From JAWPMT01 sp965601475 (GTDB lineage Bacteria; Bacteroidota; Bacteroidia; Cytophagales; Cyclobacteriaceae), in NCBI GenBank assembly GCA_965601475.1, contig OZ271832.1:4154001-4218000 (forward strand): DNA of 64,000 nucleotides, written 5' to 3'. The notes under the pieces are model-generated. The model worked only from the letters and a program-made list of their open reading frames with translations. It did not search any database and was not told the DNA's origin. Positions 18,423 through 27,201 of the stretch are shown here, piece after piece; position 1 is the first letter of the stretch; every line of letters starts with the position of its first letter. Both the position numbers and the translations under genes were made by a program.

Positions 18423-19540
18423 AACCGTACCCCCAGTCCAAAATCGAATACATCAGCCTGTGCTCCATGGACTTTCATGAAAGCGGTAGTGAAGAGGTGC
18501 TCGGTAATATATACTTTGAACCCATGGCGATGGTAGAAGTCAGGATCTACATCCTCCCCACCATAGAATCGACGATAAACATAGTGTCCGAACATGCTCA
18601 GGAAACTCACCCTCGAGATCATCAGTTCGTGGCCTGCAAACAGCCCAACCCGTCGGTGGTCGGTGTCATTGTCGACGTCTGGCTCTGCTTCTATAACGTC
18701 AATCAAACCCCTGTTATGAAAGGCTTCCAGTCCGAGGTACACCCGGCTAATCTTGTTCAGCGTCTTATCCGCGCTTACGCCGATGGTGTAGTAGAGGCGT
18801 TTGGGCGAACCTAGTGGTTCTGTTTCTTTGCCAGAGGCGCTCAACAGGATGTTTATTCCAATCTTTTTCCTGTCAACGATCACCGGTTCAAAGTCCTCGG
18901 GCGCTGGTTTTTGAGTTGACCCAAACCTGTAGCCTGCACCAATATTCACCGATAGGATGTTGATGCCATTGTTGGGAAGGCTGAAGCTACCGTTCGAAGT
19001 ATGTGACCAGCTGATGGCGGGAAAGAGGTAGGTTCTGGGCATAACATTGACTTCCATTCCCAGCCGTATGAGTGCGTGATATGAGATACGCGATGAAAGG
19101 ATGTTGTTGAGGTTGTTGTTCTCGCGTTCGTAGATTTTGGTCGCATAGGTAAACCCGGCACCGAGCCGAAAGAAAATATTAAGTGGCCTGGTCCTCAGAA
19201 TATAGGTGTCTTGGTAGGCTGCCAGGTTGAAGATGGTGCCCGTCTCGTCCATGTCCGTATCAATGATCGTGAGCGAATATCCGGTCTGAGGCAGTCCGAA
19301 TATTCTTTCCCGTTCTTTCTTACCAAGGGTTTTCTTGCTGTAAAAGAACTCTACTCCTGCGGGTCGACCATAGGTGAGATGTAATCCGTGCTCATATTGC
19401 GGAACGACAAACCCCTTCAGCCAGGTAAAACCTCCACTGTGTTGATATAGTGATTCGTTCCCATCAGTCTGGCCACTTACCTTGAATATCAAGATAAAAA
19501 CCATGATCATTGTGGACCCAAACCGAAGAATAGAACTCAT
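18419..19540 (-). CDS. PagL-like acyloxyacyl hydrolase / lipid A 3-O-deacylase family protein
   Basis: The 373-residue protein has a signal peptide (cleavage near KVSGQ) and a beta-barrel-like pattern of alternating aromatic strands. The segment SWSHTSNGSFSLPNNGIN matches the PagL active-site region, in which a His-Ser pair lies on a strand with a following Asn. PagL removes an acyl chain from lipid A in the outer membrane. At 373 residues it is about twice the size of enterobacterial PagL; the longer form with a C-terminal barrel extension is usual in Bacteroidota. It heads a three-gene operon. Its start codon is only 9 bp from the start of the divergent SDR gene; internal Met codons at residues 11 and 13 would give a shorter but still plausible signal peptide. 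Confidence 0.75.
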   Translation of the reverse strand: MSSILRFGSTMIMVFILIFKVSGQTDGNESLYQHSGGFTWLKGFVVPQYEHGLHLTYGRPAGVEFFYSKKTLGKKERERIFGLPQTGYSLTIIDTDMDETGTIFNLAAYQDTYILRTRPLNIFFRLGAGFTYATKIYERENNNLNNILSSRISYHALIRLGMEVNVMPRTYLFPAISWSHTSNGSFSLPNNGINILSVNIGAGYRFGSTQKPAPEDFEPVIVDRKKIGINILLSASGKETEPLGSPKRLYYTIGVSADKTLNKISRVYLGLEAFHNRGLIDVIEAEPDVDNDTDHRRVGLFAGHELMISRVSFLSMFGHYVYRRFYGGEDVDPDFYHRHGFKVYITEHLFTTAFMKVHGAQADVFDFGLGVRL

Positions 19541-19549
19541 CTACGAGAA

Positions 19550-20251
19550 ATGCTAAAAGGCAAAAATGCGATAGTTACAGGTGCTAGTAAAGGCATTGGT
19601 CTTGAAATCGCCAGATTGTTGTTGGAAAAAGGCGTAAATGTTGCGGGCTGGAGCCGAACAGAACCTGACCTTTCTGATGCCAACTTTCATTTTGTCCCTG
19701 CCGATGTAGGCGTGGAAGAAGAAGTGGCAGCCGCCTATTCAAAAACTGCGGAACTGCTGGGGGAAGAAATTCATTTTCTGATCAACAATGCGGGCTATGG
19801 CACTTTTGGTGACTTTGAACAGATGGATACACGGGAATGGGAGAACATGTTCCAGGTCAACGTACATGGGATTTTTCAGGTGACCAAGCGTGTGGTTCCC
19901 GCAATGAAACAGATGGATTTTGGCCATATCATCAACATTGGCTCTATAGCGGGGAAAAACCCCGTAAAGAATGCCGTCTGCTATGCTGCTACAAAATATG
20001 CGGTCACAGGGCTTTCGCACTCCTTGTTTATGGAATTGCGGGACTTTGGCATCAAGGTTTCTTGTGTCTACCCTGGCTCCGTGCAAACCAATTTCTTTGA
20101 CGAGATTGACCAAATCCAGGCCAATGAAAACATGATGCACCCCTCAGATGTCGCGAAGACAGTGGTGGATTTGCTCGAGACCAGTCCAAATTATCTTCCG
20201 GTGGATATCGAAGTTCGACCGCTGCGACCCAAAGGCAAGCCAAGTACATAG
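19550..20251 (+). CDS. Short-chain dehydrogenase/reductase (SDR)
   Basis: This 233-residue Rossmann-fold oxidoreductase has the complete classical SDR set: TGASKGIG for the dinucleotide, NNAG, a catalytic Ser in NIGSIAG and YAATK with catalytic Tyr and Lys. The Ser-Lys around the glycine motif suggests NADP(H) preference. It starts at the ATG at 19550 with MLKGKNAIVTGAS, which leaves no room for a later start. It is the first gene of a tight cluster, with gldA beginning 3 bp after its stop, so it is probably co-transcribed with the gliding transporter genes. Its substrate is unknown. Its promoter must lie inside the first codons of the divergent PagL-like gene. Confidence 0.9.
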   Translation: MLKGKNAIVTGASKGIGLEIARLLLEKGVNVAGWSRTEPDLSDANFHFVPADVGVEEEVAAAYSKTAELLGEEIHFLINNAGYGTFGDFEQMDTREWENMFQVNVHGIFQVTKRVVPAMKQMDFGHIINIGSIAGKNPVKNAVCYAATKYAVTGLSHSLFMELRDFGIKVSCVYPGSVQTNFFDEIDQIQANENMMHPSDVAKTVVDLLETSPNYLPVDIEVRPLRPKGKPST

Positions 20252-20254
20252 TTC

Positions 20255-21163
20255 ATGTCCATTGTTGTTAAGGATTTAGTAAAGAGGTATGGCGACCAGT
20301 TGGCCCTGGACAATGTTTCCTTTGAAACGCGACCAGGCAAAATAACAGGTTTTCTTGGTCCCAATGGTGCTGGGAAATCTACCACCATGAAAATCGCCAA
20401 TGGCTATATTTCTCCCACTTCCGGCGATGTGTTTGTCGGTGGTAAGTCTGTTGTTGCAGATGCCTTTCATGCCAGGCAACATATCGGCTACCTACCGGAA
20501 AACAATCCGCTATACCTGGATATGTACGTGAGGGAGTTTCTGCGATTCATCGGTTCTGCTTATGGAATTGGCGGACAGAGGTTGACTCAGCGCGTAGAGG
20601 AGATCATCGAACTTGTGGGGTTGCAGGCGGAAAAGCACAAACAGCTCAAGACACTCTCCAAGGGCTACAGGCAGCGGGTAGGGCTGGGGCAAGCGTTGTT
20701 GCCTGACCCTGAAGTGCTCATCCTGGATGAACCCACCACTGGATTGGATCCGAATCAGCTGGTAGAAGTTCGCCAACTGATCAAGGATGTTGCGGCGGAA
20801 AAGACCTTAATATTCTCGACTCATATCATGCAGGAAGTCGAGGCCGTATGCGATCACGTAGTGATTATCAGCAAAGGCAAGATCGTGGCGGATGATACCT
20901 TGTCGGCATTGTCGAGGAGCTCCTCGGATCACCACGTGCTGTTGTTGCAATTTGATGAAGACGTTGAAACAGCTACTTTGCAAGGCATAGCCGGTGTTCT
21001 GGACATAGCTCCGGAAGGGCAGGGGAAATACATGGTGAAGTGTACAAATCCTGAGGTGAGACGGGAAATTTTGAAGGTTACGGGTGAGAAAGGCTTGCCG
21101 CTTGCATCCATCAAAGCCTCAGGCGGTTCATTGGAAGAGATTTTCAAAAAATTGACGAGTTAG
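20255..21163 (+). CDS. gldA: Gliding motility-associated ABC transporter ATP-binding subunit GldA
   Basis: The 302-residue ABC ATPase has Walker A GPNGAGKST at residues 35-43, the signature segment LSKGYRQR near 135, Walker B VLILDEPTTGLDP near 155 and the H-loop FSTHIM. A C-terminal extension of about 90 residues is typical of GldA. It partners with the GldF permease and the GldG auxiliary protein. These genes were identified through gliding mutants of Flavobacterium johnsoniae, although the transported substrate is unknown and some gliders lack the transporter. Spacing is 3 bp after the SDR gene and 1 bp before gldF, which indicates one operon. Confidence 0.95.
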   Translation: MSIVVKDLVKRYGDQLALDNVSFETRPGKITGFLGPNGAGKSTTMKIANGYISPTSGDVFVGGKSVVADAFHARQHIGYLPENNPLYLDMYVREFLRFIGSAYGIGGQRLTQRVEEIIELVGLQAEKHKQLKTLSKGYRQRVGLGQALLPDPEVLILDEPTTGLDPNQLVEVRQLIKDVAAEKTLIFSTHIMQEVEAVCDHVVIISKGKIVADDTLSALSRSSSDHHVLLLQFDEDVETATLQGIAGVLDIAPEGQGKYMVKCTNPEVRREILKVTGEKGLPLASIKASGGSLEEIFKKLTS

Positions 21164-21164
21164 T

Positions 21165-21890
21165 ATGTGGACAATTTTGCGAAAAGAATTCAATGAATTT
21201 CTCAATTCCCTGATCGCCTATGTGGTGCTTGCTGTCTTCCTGGGCGGGACGGGTCTGGTGATGTGGATCTTCCCGGAATCATCCGTGCTGGACTATGGCT
21301 ATGCAACAATGGAGCCGCTTTTCACACTCGGACCTTACTTGCTGATGTTCCTGGTACCAGCCATAACCATGCGCTCCTTTGCTGAAGAACGTCGGTCAGG
21401 TACAGTGGAACTACTCTTGACTTTACCGTTCAAAAGCTGGGAGATTGTACTTGGCAAGTACCTGGCAGCATGGCTGCTTGTCCTTTTTTCAGTACTTCCA
21501 ACCCTGGTCTACTTCTACTCGGTGCACGCATTGGGTACTCCCATAGGCAATCTAGATGCCGCAGGTATTGCCGGATCTTATCTGGGACTGCTACTACTTG
21601 GAGCCGTGTTTACGGCCTTTGGATTGCTGGCATCCGTACTCACTGAAAATCAGATAGTGTCATTTGTGTTTGCGGGATTTCTGTGCTTCGTCGCTTACGA
21701 TGGCATCGATGCCTTCGCCAACATCGATACGTGGGGAAAATGGTCCTACCTGCTACAGCAAGTGGGCATACTATTTCATTATCAGGCCATGAGTAAAGGG
21801 CTCATTGATCTCAAAAACGTTGGTTATTTCATTGCTTTGATCACCTTCATGTTGTTCCTTGTTCAATTCGTATTATCCGGCAGGAGATGA
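21165..21890 (+). CDS. gldF: Gliding motility-associated ABC transporter permease GldF
   Basis: The 241-residue membrane protein has about six hydrophobic helices (for example at residues 13-35, 55-72, 105-125, 133-157, 163-180 and 213-235). It also has the ABC-2 permease signature after the second helix, RSFAEERRSGTVELLLTLP. It forms the membrane channel with GldA as ATPase. Its last codon overlaps the first codons of gldG (ATGATG at 21887), so translation is coupled. Confidence 0.94.
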   Translation: MWTILRKEFNEFLNSLIAYVVLAVFLGGTGLVMWIFPESSVLDYGYATMEPLFTLGPYLLMFLVPAITMRSFAEERRSGTVELLLTLPFKSWEIVLGKYLAAWLLVLFSVLPTLVYFYSVHALGTPIGNLDAAGIAGSYLGLLLLGAVFTAFGLLASVLTENQIVSFVFAGFLCFVAYDGIDAFANIDTWGKWSYLLQQVGILFHYQAMSKGLIDLKNVGYFIALITFMLFLVQFVLSGRR

Positions 21891-23566
21891 TGGAAAATTG
21901 GAATTTGTACAGATACCTTGTGCTGCTAGCCGGATTCCTGGGCACGGTGCTGTTTATTCAGCTTACCAATACCTATCGCGTTCAATGGGATCTCACCGAA
22001 GAAAAGCGGTTTTCGATATCTGAAGCTTCGAAGAATATCCTCAACGATCTGGAGGAGCCCATTACCATCGAAAGCTATCTCGCGGGTGAATTGCCTTCCA
22101 ATTTTCGAAGATTCGAAAAGGCCCTCGTCGACCTGCTGGATCAGTTGGCGATCTACGCAGGTGGCAATGTTCAATATAGCTTCCTGGACCCATCTCAGGC
22201 GACGTCCACGCAAAGCCGTAATGACTTCTATCGAAGTCTCATTCAAAAAGGGTTGCAACCGACCAATCTTACCTACTCTAGAGAAGGTCAAAGAAGCGAG
22301 AAGCTGGTTTTCCCGGGTGTTGTTATTACCTACAGGGGGAAAGAGGTTGCGGTCAATCTGCTGAAAGGAAACCGGGCTACCCAACCGGAGCAAATGATCA
22401 ACGAATCTATTGAGGGCCTGGAGTTTGAGCTGATTTCGACGATACAGTCGCTCAATTCCAGCAACCGAAAACGCATTGGTTTTATCATAGGGCACGAGGA
22501 ACCGGATACCAGTAATCTGGCAGGGTTCACCAACGCCATATTGAGCAGGTATGACCTGTTCAGGTTGGATATCCGGGATCGCAACCGCCCGATTTCAGGT
22601 TACGACGCACTCATCATTGGCAAACCCACGCAACCGTTTTCACAGCTGGAGAAATATTGGCTTGACCAGTATATCATGAATGGGGGCAAGCTGTTGGCAT
22701 TTGTTGATGCGCTGAGTGTAGATGTCAGCCAGGCCGAAGGGGAGGGTACCGTGGCGGTCCCCTATACCTTGAATCTCGAAGATCTTTTTTTCCGCTATGG
22801 TGTTCGGATCAACCAGGACTATGTGATCGACTACAGTTCGGGTTTTTTTCCGGGCGTGCTGGGTAATATTGGAGATCAACCTCGAATTGAGCTCATGCCC
22901 TGGCCCTTCTTTCCGGTAGCGACCAACTATGGTAGTCATCCTCTGACCAAAGGGCTGGATGCGACGATCCTCAAGTTTGCATCGACGATTGATACAGTGA
23001 AAGCAGCAGGGGTCGAAAAGACACCAATCATCTTGAGTTCTGCCTACACGAATGTACTTTCTCCACCCGTTCAGGTTCGATTTGAAGATTGGGTTGCAGG
23101 CCTCAATCCCGATTTCTTCAGACAGGGACCACGGGCCATGGGTTATCTTCTGGAAGGGCGTTTCACTTCATTGTTCAAAAACCGGATTCTTCCATCAGGA
23201 GTGGATGATTCCCAATTCAGGGAAGACGGGATGAAATCGAAGATGATCATTGTGAGTGATGGAGATTTTATTAGGAATGATTTCAATATCCAATCCGGGG
23301 AGCCACTGGCGATGGGTGTGGATCCCTACGTGCGGACGACATATGCCAATGAAGAGCTGCTCATGCGTGCACTGGCCTACCTGGTAGATGAAGACGGCCT
23401 CACGCTTGTTCGCAACAAAGAAATCAAGATCAGGCCCCTGGACAGGATTAGAATCGGCGAGGAACGGAGCTACTGGATCATTCTCAATACGCTCCTACCC
23501 ATCCTGCTGATCGTTGGCTTTGGTTTGGTGAAGTGGGCTTTAAGAAGGAGGAGGTTCGCCGTATGA
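21887..23566 (+). CDS. gldG: Gliding motility-associated ABC transporter substrate-binding protein GldG
   Basis: The 559-residue protein has a membrane helix near residues 8-25. A large periplasmic portion contains the GldG-type ABC auxiliary domain: QWDLTEEKRFSIS near the N-terminus, GHEEPDTSNL in the middle, and GGKLLAFVDAL with DYVIDY after it. A C-terminal membrane helix is followed by the basic tail WALRRRRFAV. It is predicted to work with GldA and GldF at the cytoplasmic membrane. Two start codons in tandem (21887 and 21890) overlap the gldF stop. The 3' end carries AAGGAGGAGG, which both codes for the basic tail and may act as the ribosome site of the next gene. Confidence 0.94.
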   Translation: MMENWNLYRYLVLLAGFLGTVLFIQLTNTYRVQWDLTEEKRFSISEASKNILNDLEEPITIESYLAGELPSNFRRFEKALVDLLDQLAIYAGGNVQYSFLDPSQATSTQSRNDFYRSLIQKGLQPTNLTYSREGQRSEKLVFPGVVITYRGKEVAVNLLKGNRATQPEQMINESIEGLEFELISTIQSLNSSNRKRIGFIIGHEEPDTSNLAGFTNAILSRYDLFRLDIRDRNRPISGYDALIIGKPTQPFSQLEKYWLDQYIMNGGKLLAFVDALSVDVSQAEGEGTVAVPYTLNLEDLFFRYGVRINQDYVIDYSSGFFPGVLGNIGDQPRIELMPWPFFPVATNYGSHPLTKGLDATILKFASTIDTVKAAGVEKTPIILSSAYTNVLSPPVQVRFEDWVAGLNPDFFRQGPRAMGYLLEGRFTSLFKNRILPSGVDDSQFREDGMKSKMIIVSDGDFIRNDFNIQSGEPLAMGVDPYVRTTYANEELLMRALAYLVDEDGLTLVRNKEIKIRPLDRIRIGEERSYWIILNTLLPILLIVGFGLVKWALRRRRFAV

Positions 23567-24492
23567 GAAGAAGAAATCAGATCTTGTTACTTCTGGTCGC
23601 AATGCTGTTGGCGGCCAACCTCCTGGTATTGCTGGTTGATGGCAAGTCCTCAGGCAAGGTCAGCGCCGATTACTTTGATTTTCCGGATACCACGGCCATT
23701 GAGTCGGTGCGTTTCACCAGAAACGATGCGTCCTTTTTCCTTGTTAAAGAGGATGATTCCTGGCAGCTAAATGAGACATATGCGATAGATGCTGATTTCA
23801 GGAATATTCTGATGGCTGTCTTCTCGCGAGTAAAGGTTCAAAAACGAGTCGCTGGTTCCGCGAAGGCGGAGCTTCTGTCGCGACTTGAAGCCGAAGGCAC
23901 TTTCGTCAACCTCAATGGTGGGAATGTCGCTTTTTGGGTATTAGGAAATCCCACTCGCACGCAAACTTATTTTGTGTCTGAGGATGAAGCAGATGTATGT
24001 GTTGTGGGCATACCTGGTTATAATGATTTTGTAGGGGGCATCTTTCAATTGACAGAGATGCAATGGCGGGACCGGACGCTGTTCGCAGGTTCCATTCGTA
24101 CCATACAACGAATCAATATCGATTACCTGGAAGGTAATGATCTGGATATTACGTACAATGGAGATTTCTTCAATGTCAACGACGTGCAACCCCTGGATAC
24201 TGCCTTTCTGGAGGACTACTTTGCACAATTTCGGAAATACCAGGCCAATGAACGGTTGCCGACAGGTAGGTTTGCCAGGTATGATAGTCTGGCGCAGACC
24301 ACGCCGATGGCGATTATCACGATTGAGGATTTGACGCGGTCTGCGCCCTGGGAGTTTAGAGTCTTCCCGACTCTGCCAAGAGATAATTTTCACTTGTCAA
24401 TCGCTGGTCAAGAAGAGATGGTTGTGGTGGATCGACGCAGAATGCAACAACTTTTGAGGGAACCCTCAGACTTTGAGTTCAAAGCCAATTAG
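23563..24492 (+). CDS. DUF4340-type membrane-anchored protein downstream of gldG
   Basis: The 309-residue protein starts with a basic N-terminus and one membrane helix (RRRNQILLLLVAMLLAANLLVLLV). A soluble extracytoplasmic domain follows, with the DUF4340 pattern of a short beta-rich unit (SVRFTRNDASFFLVKEDDSW) and its repeat. The ATG at 23563 was chosen because it makes an ATGA overlap with the gldG stop and sits 9 bp after AAGGAGGAGG (23544-23553), an unusually good Shine-Dalgarno site for this phylum. A GTG at 23533 in frame would add only residues read from the gldG tail. Operon position suggests an accessory role for the Gld transporter, which is inference. Confidence 0.82.
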   Translation: MRRRNQILLLLVAMLLAANLLVLLVDGKSSGKVSADYFDFPDTTAIESVRFTRNDASFFLVKEDDSWQLNETYAIDADFRNILMAVFSRVKVQKRVAGSAKAELLSRLEAEGTFVNLNGGNVAFWVLGNPTRTQTYFVSEDEADVCVVGIPGYNDFVGGIFQLTEMQWRDRTLFAGSIRTIQRINIDYLEGNDLDITYNGDFFNVNDVQPLDTAFLEDYFAQFRKYQANERLPTGRFARYDSLAQTTPMAIITIEDLTRSAPWEFRVFPTLPRDNFHLSIAGQEEMVVVDRRRMQQLLREPSDFEFKAN

Positions 24493-24554
24493 ACCCTGGC
24501 TACCAGTAGGTTCCTCCCACGATTTACCGGGCTCCCAATCTCAAGTTTTGTTTA

Positions 24555-24562
24555 TACCTTTG
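24555..24562 (+). promoter_or_regulatory. Bacteroidota-type -7 box before dnaN
   Basis: TACCTTTG matches the TAnnTTTG consensus of the principal sigma factor of this phylum and lies 38 bp before the dnaN start. No TTTG element is present at the usual distance upstream, so the call rests on the -7 box alone. Confidence 0.45.
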
Positions 24563-24599
24563 CGGTCTTTGAAATTGCACTTAACCTAGGTTTGATCCA

Positions 24600-25724
24600 A
24601 TGAAATTCATCGTTTCGTCATCGTTTTTACTCAAGCAGCTTTCAGCGATCAATGGCGTCATCACTACCAATCCAGTGGTGCCGATACTGGAAAACTTCTT
24701 ATTTGAAATCAATGGTGGGACATTGAGGGTCACAGCTTCGGACCTGCAAACGTCGATGATGACCGAGCTGGAAGTTGAGGCAAAGGAAGATGGCAGCATA
24801 GCGATTCCCGCTAAGATCCTCTTGGAAACTTTGCGCAATCTCCCGGAGCAACCGGTTACTTTCTCCATAGACGACAGCACCTACAGCATTGAGATCAATT
24901 CGGACAATGGCCGCTACAAATTGGCGGGAGAGAATGCCACGGATTTCCCGAAGGTGCCCACGGTGAGCGATGGGTATTCTGTGAACGTATCGTCAGACGT
25001 GCTTGCCAAAGCACTGAACAATACCATTTTTGCTACTAGCAATGACGAATTGCGACCGGCGATGACAGGTGTCTACATGAAATTGGAAGAGACCAACACC
25101 ACCTTTGTGGCTACTGATAGCCACAGGCTGATTCGCTACAGAAGGGTAGATATCGCCTCTGATATGGGGCACAGTATGATTATCCCAAGGAAGGCACTCA
25201 CTCTGTTGAAAGCCACATTGCCTCAGGAAAATACCAATGTCAATGTGGAGTTCAATGCTTCCAATGCATTCTTCGATTTCAATAACGTGAAGATGATCTG
25301 TCGACTCATTGATGAGCGATTCCCAGACTATGAGAATGTTATACCTGTAGACAATAACAATCTCATGTCTATTGAAAAGGGAGAGTTCCTGAGTTCGCTG
25401 AAGCGGATCGCCATTTATGCCAACAAAACCACGCACCAGGTCAGGTTGAAAATCACTGGTAGCGAACTTCAGATTTCTGCCGAGGATTTGGACTTTTCCA
25501 ATGAAGCGAATGAACGCTTGGCTTGTGAGCACGATGGTGAGGATATTGAAATCGGATTCAATGCAAAATTCCTCATAGAGATGCTTGGCAACCTGGATTC
25601 GAACAAGGTCACTTTGAGATTGAGTGCACCCAATCGGGCAGGCATTCTTCTTCCCGAAGATAAGGACGACAATGAAGACATCCTGATGCTCGTCATGCCA
25701 GTGATGCTCAACAACTACGTCTAG
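24600..25724 (+). CDS. dnaN: DNA polymerase III subunit beta (sliding clamp)
   Basis: The 374-residue protein has the normal clamp length and three repeated clamp domains. The start MKFIVSSSFLLKQLSAINGVI, the central ATDSHRLIRYRR, LIDERFPDYENVIP and the C-terminal LVMPVML tail are all characteristic. It encircles DNA and tethers the replicative polymerase. It lies 107 bp after the DUF4340 gene, with its own -7 box in between, so it may be transcribed both with the gld operon and alone. No dnaA is visible nearby. The stop codon overlaps the convergent membrane protein gene by 4 bp. Confidence 0.97.
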   Translation: MKFIVSSSFLLKQLSAINGVITTNPVVPILENFLFEINGGTLRVTASDLQTSMMTELEVEAKEDGSIAIPAKILLETLRNLPEQPVTFSIDDSTYSIEINSDNGRYKLAGENATDFPKVPTVSDGYSVNVSSDVLAKALNNTIFATSNDELRPAMTGVYMKLEETNTTFVATDSHRLIRYRRVDIASDMGHSMIIPRKALTLLKATLPQENTNVNVEFNASNAFFDFNNVKMICRLIDERFPDYENVIPVDNNNLMSIEKGEFLSSLKRIAIYANKTTHQVRLKITGSELQISAEDLDFSNEANERLACEHDGEDIEIGFNAKFLIEMLGNLDSNKVTLRLSAPNRAGILLPEDKDDNEDILMLVMPVMLNNYV

Positions 25725-26323
25725 ACAGCCACTTCAGCGCTGAGATCATCTACCATCGCCTTGAGGCGGCGGATCTTCCGACCGTATATCAAGTTGATGA
25801 GCCACGTGAACAAGGCGATCATAGCGCCATTTAGCAAGATGGCAATGACGCCAATGGTGAGCCAGGCCTGACTGCTGACTTCACTTAAGCTCTTGCCATC
25901 GTCTGTGATTCCAATGTATAGGCCATAGCAAAAACTTAGCGGAAAAATGACCCAGATGACCACTTTGTAGTGAAGTAGGTAGAAGCTAAGGTAGCGATAG
26001 ATTGTTTTCAAACTATCCTTGATCCGTCCCGCATAGTCAAACCTGGAGATGGCCCCAATGAGGAAAAGATAATATATCACATAGACGCAGATGATCCCAA
26101 GTAATACATAGAACTCCCAGTTAAGTCCGATTCGGTCCCACCAGAGATAAATCAAGGGGGCCATTAGCACATTGAGTGCAAGTTCGATGGATAGGATGAG
26201 TTTGATCCATCCGAGTGTGTCCTTGGATTTGCCCTTGATGATCTCGTTGAGGTTGTCCAACTCAGTGTGACCAGCAATTTCCTTGCTCCTCGACCATATC
26301 TTTGAAATATCCACCTCAGCCAT
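25721..26323 (-). CDS. Four-helix membrane protein partnered with ECF sigma factor
   Basis: The 200-residue protein has a soluble N-terminus of about 35 residues (VDISKIWSRSKEIAG) followed by four predicted membrane helices near residues 42-65, 70-92, 115-135 and 150-172. A short basic and helical C-terminal tail follows. Its start overlaps the end of the sigma factor gene by 8 bp, so both are made from one message. Position and topology suggest it controls or anchors the sigma factor in the way of an anti-sigma factor, but no ZAS/zinc anti-sigma motif (HxxxCxxC) is present. The family was not recognised. Confidence 0.75.
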   Translation of the reverse strand: MAEVDISKIWSRSKEIAGHTELDNLNEIIKGKSKDTLGWIKLILSIELALNVLMAPLIYLWWDRIGLNWEFYVLLGIICVYVIYYLFLIGAISRFDYAGRIKDSLKTIYRYLSFYLLHYKVVIWVIFPLSFCYGLYIGITDDGKSLSEVSSQAWLTIGVIAILLNGAMIALFTWLINLIYGRKIRRLKAMVDDLSAEVAV

Positions 26324-26792
26324 TGATCATTCCTTTTAGCTGATTTTTTAAGCGATTCACTTTCACACCCACATTACTCACCGTGATGCCCAGTATGTCA
26401 GACATCTCCTTGTAACTCTTGTTTTCAAGGTATAACAACATGATTGCCCGATCTCCTTCTTTTAGCTTTCTGATGGCCTGGTACAATAGTTCAATTTGCT
26501 CTTTTTCCGTTTCATCTATGTCCTCTGCAAGCTCTATTTTGTCCAAAGAGAACTTGCCAATCTCCTTCTTTTGTTTTTTGACCTGAGAAAGACACACATT
26601 GAGTGTAACGCGATACACCCATGTAGATATTTGTGACCTACCCTCAAATCTTTTGTGGGACTTCCACAACTGCAGTGTCACCTCCTGCATCAGATCCTTC
26701 AAGTCCTCTTCATCACGAGCATAAGCCCGGCAGAGGCTCCTGATTATCCCGAGGTTTTCAGTGACAAAAGCTTTGAAGAAGTCCTGCGACAC
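26316..26792 (-). CDS. ECF-type RNA polymerase sigma factor
   Basis: The 158-residue protein has region 2 (DLMQEVTLQLWKSHKRFEG, STWVYRVTLN) and region 4 (LKEGDRAIMLLYLENKSYKEM, followed by an ILGIT-VGVKVNRLK helix-turn-helix), with no region 1 or 3. This is the layout of extracytoplasmic-function sigma factors. It starts at a GTG (complement of 26790-26792). Region 4 has the SYKEM-type motif common in Bacteroidota ECF factors. The downstream overlapping membrane protein is the probable regulator. Its target genes are unknown. Confidence 0.92.
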   Translation of the reverse strand: MSQDFFKAFVTENLGIIRSLCRAYARDEEDLKDLMQEVTLQLWKSHKRFEGRSQISTWVYRVTLNVCLSQVKKQKKEIGKFSLDKIELAEDIDETEKEQIELLYQAIRKLKEGDRAIMLLYLENKSYKEMSDILGITVSNVGVKVNRLKNQLKGMING

Positions 26793-26822
26793 GTAGCTTC
26801 AGATGGTTAGTGCTCAAAATAT

Positions 26823-26830
26823 CAAAATTA
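26823..26830 (-). promoter_or_regulatory. Candidate -7 box for the sigma factor operon
   Basis: On the minus strand the sequence reads TAATTTTG, a match to TAnnTTTG, 31 bp before the GTG start. At the -33 distance there is only TTTC in place of TTTG. A second related sequence, TATTTTG, overlaps just downstream. Confidence 0.4.
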
Positions 26831-26888
26831 TTTCATTAGGGTGTAAGAAATTCCATCTGTTACTTACCTACTAACAAAGTACTCTAGT

Positions 26889-27089
26889 TTGAAACGTAAC
26901 CAAACCATATTGCTTCTGGGATTCATTGTTGCGCTGGCAGCTTTGCTATCTACGCAAGGTTGTAGCGAAAGCCTGACTTCCAAAGGCTATGGTTGGTCGT
27001 TTCTGCCGAGCGTGAACATGGACCTCAAGGTGAGCTTCTTTGTAGCAGAGGTCTCGGAATTTTTAGTGAGGTTTTTACCTTTTCACTGA
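26889..27089 (+). CDS. Doubtful small exported peptide (66 aa)
   Basis: The frame begins at a TTG and encodes 66 residues. The first 25 look like a signal peptide (KRNQTILLLGFIVALAALLS) ending in TQGC, which lacks the hydrophobic residue expected at the -3 position of a lipobox. The rest has no recognisable domain but includes a possible amphipathic stretch (VSFFVAEVSEFLVRFL). It is the only plus-strand gene between two minus-strand operons. It may be a real small membrane peptide, a decayed lipoprotein gene or chance. Confidence 0.3.
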   Translation: MKRNQTILLLGFIVALAALLSTQGCSESLTSKGYGWSFLPSVNMDLKVSFFVAEVSEFLVRFLPFH

Positions 27090-27201
27090 TTGACTTACGG
27101 CCATGGACATTTCCGCTCACCAGTGCTATCCTGTACACCGGCTGAAGCCGATATTGCCCACACCTTGGCCCTCGGACACATAGCTCCTCAGCAAACTCAA
27201 A

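Larger units (their letters stand above)
26793..27201. other. 409-bp intergenic region between sigma factor and topA
   Basis: The region separates the start of the sigma factor operon from the end of topA, both on the minus strand. It contains the candidate sigma-operon -7 box and one weak plus-strand reading frame at 26889-27089. Beyond that no RNA gene, repeat or clear terminator for topA was recognised. Confidence 0.5.
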
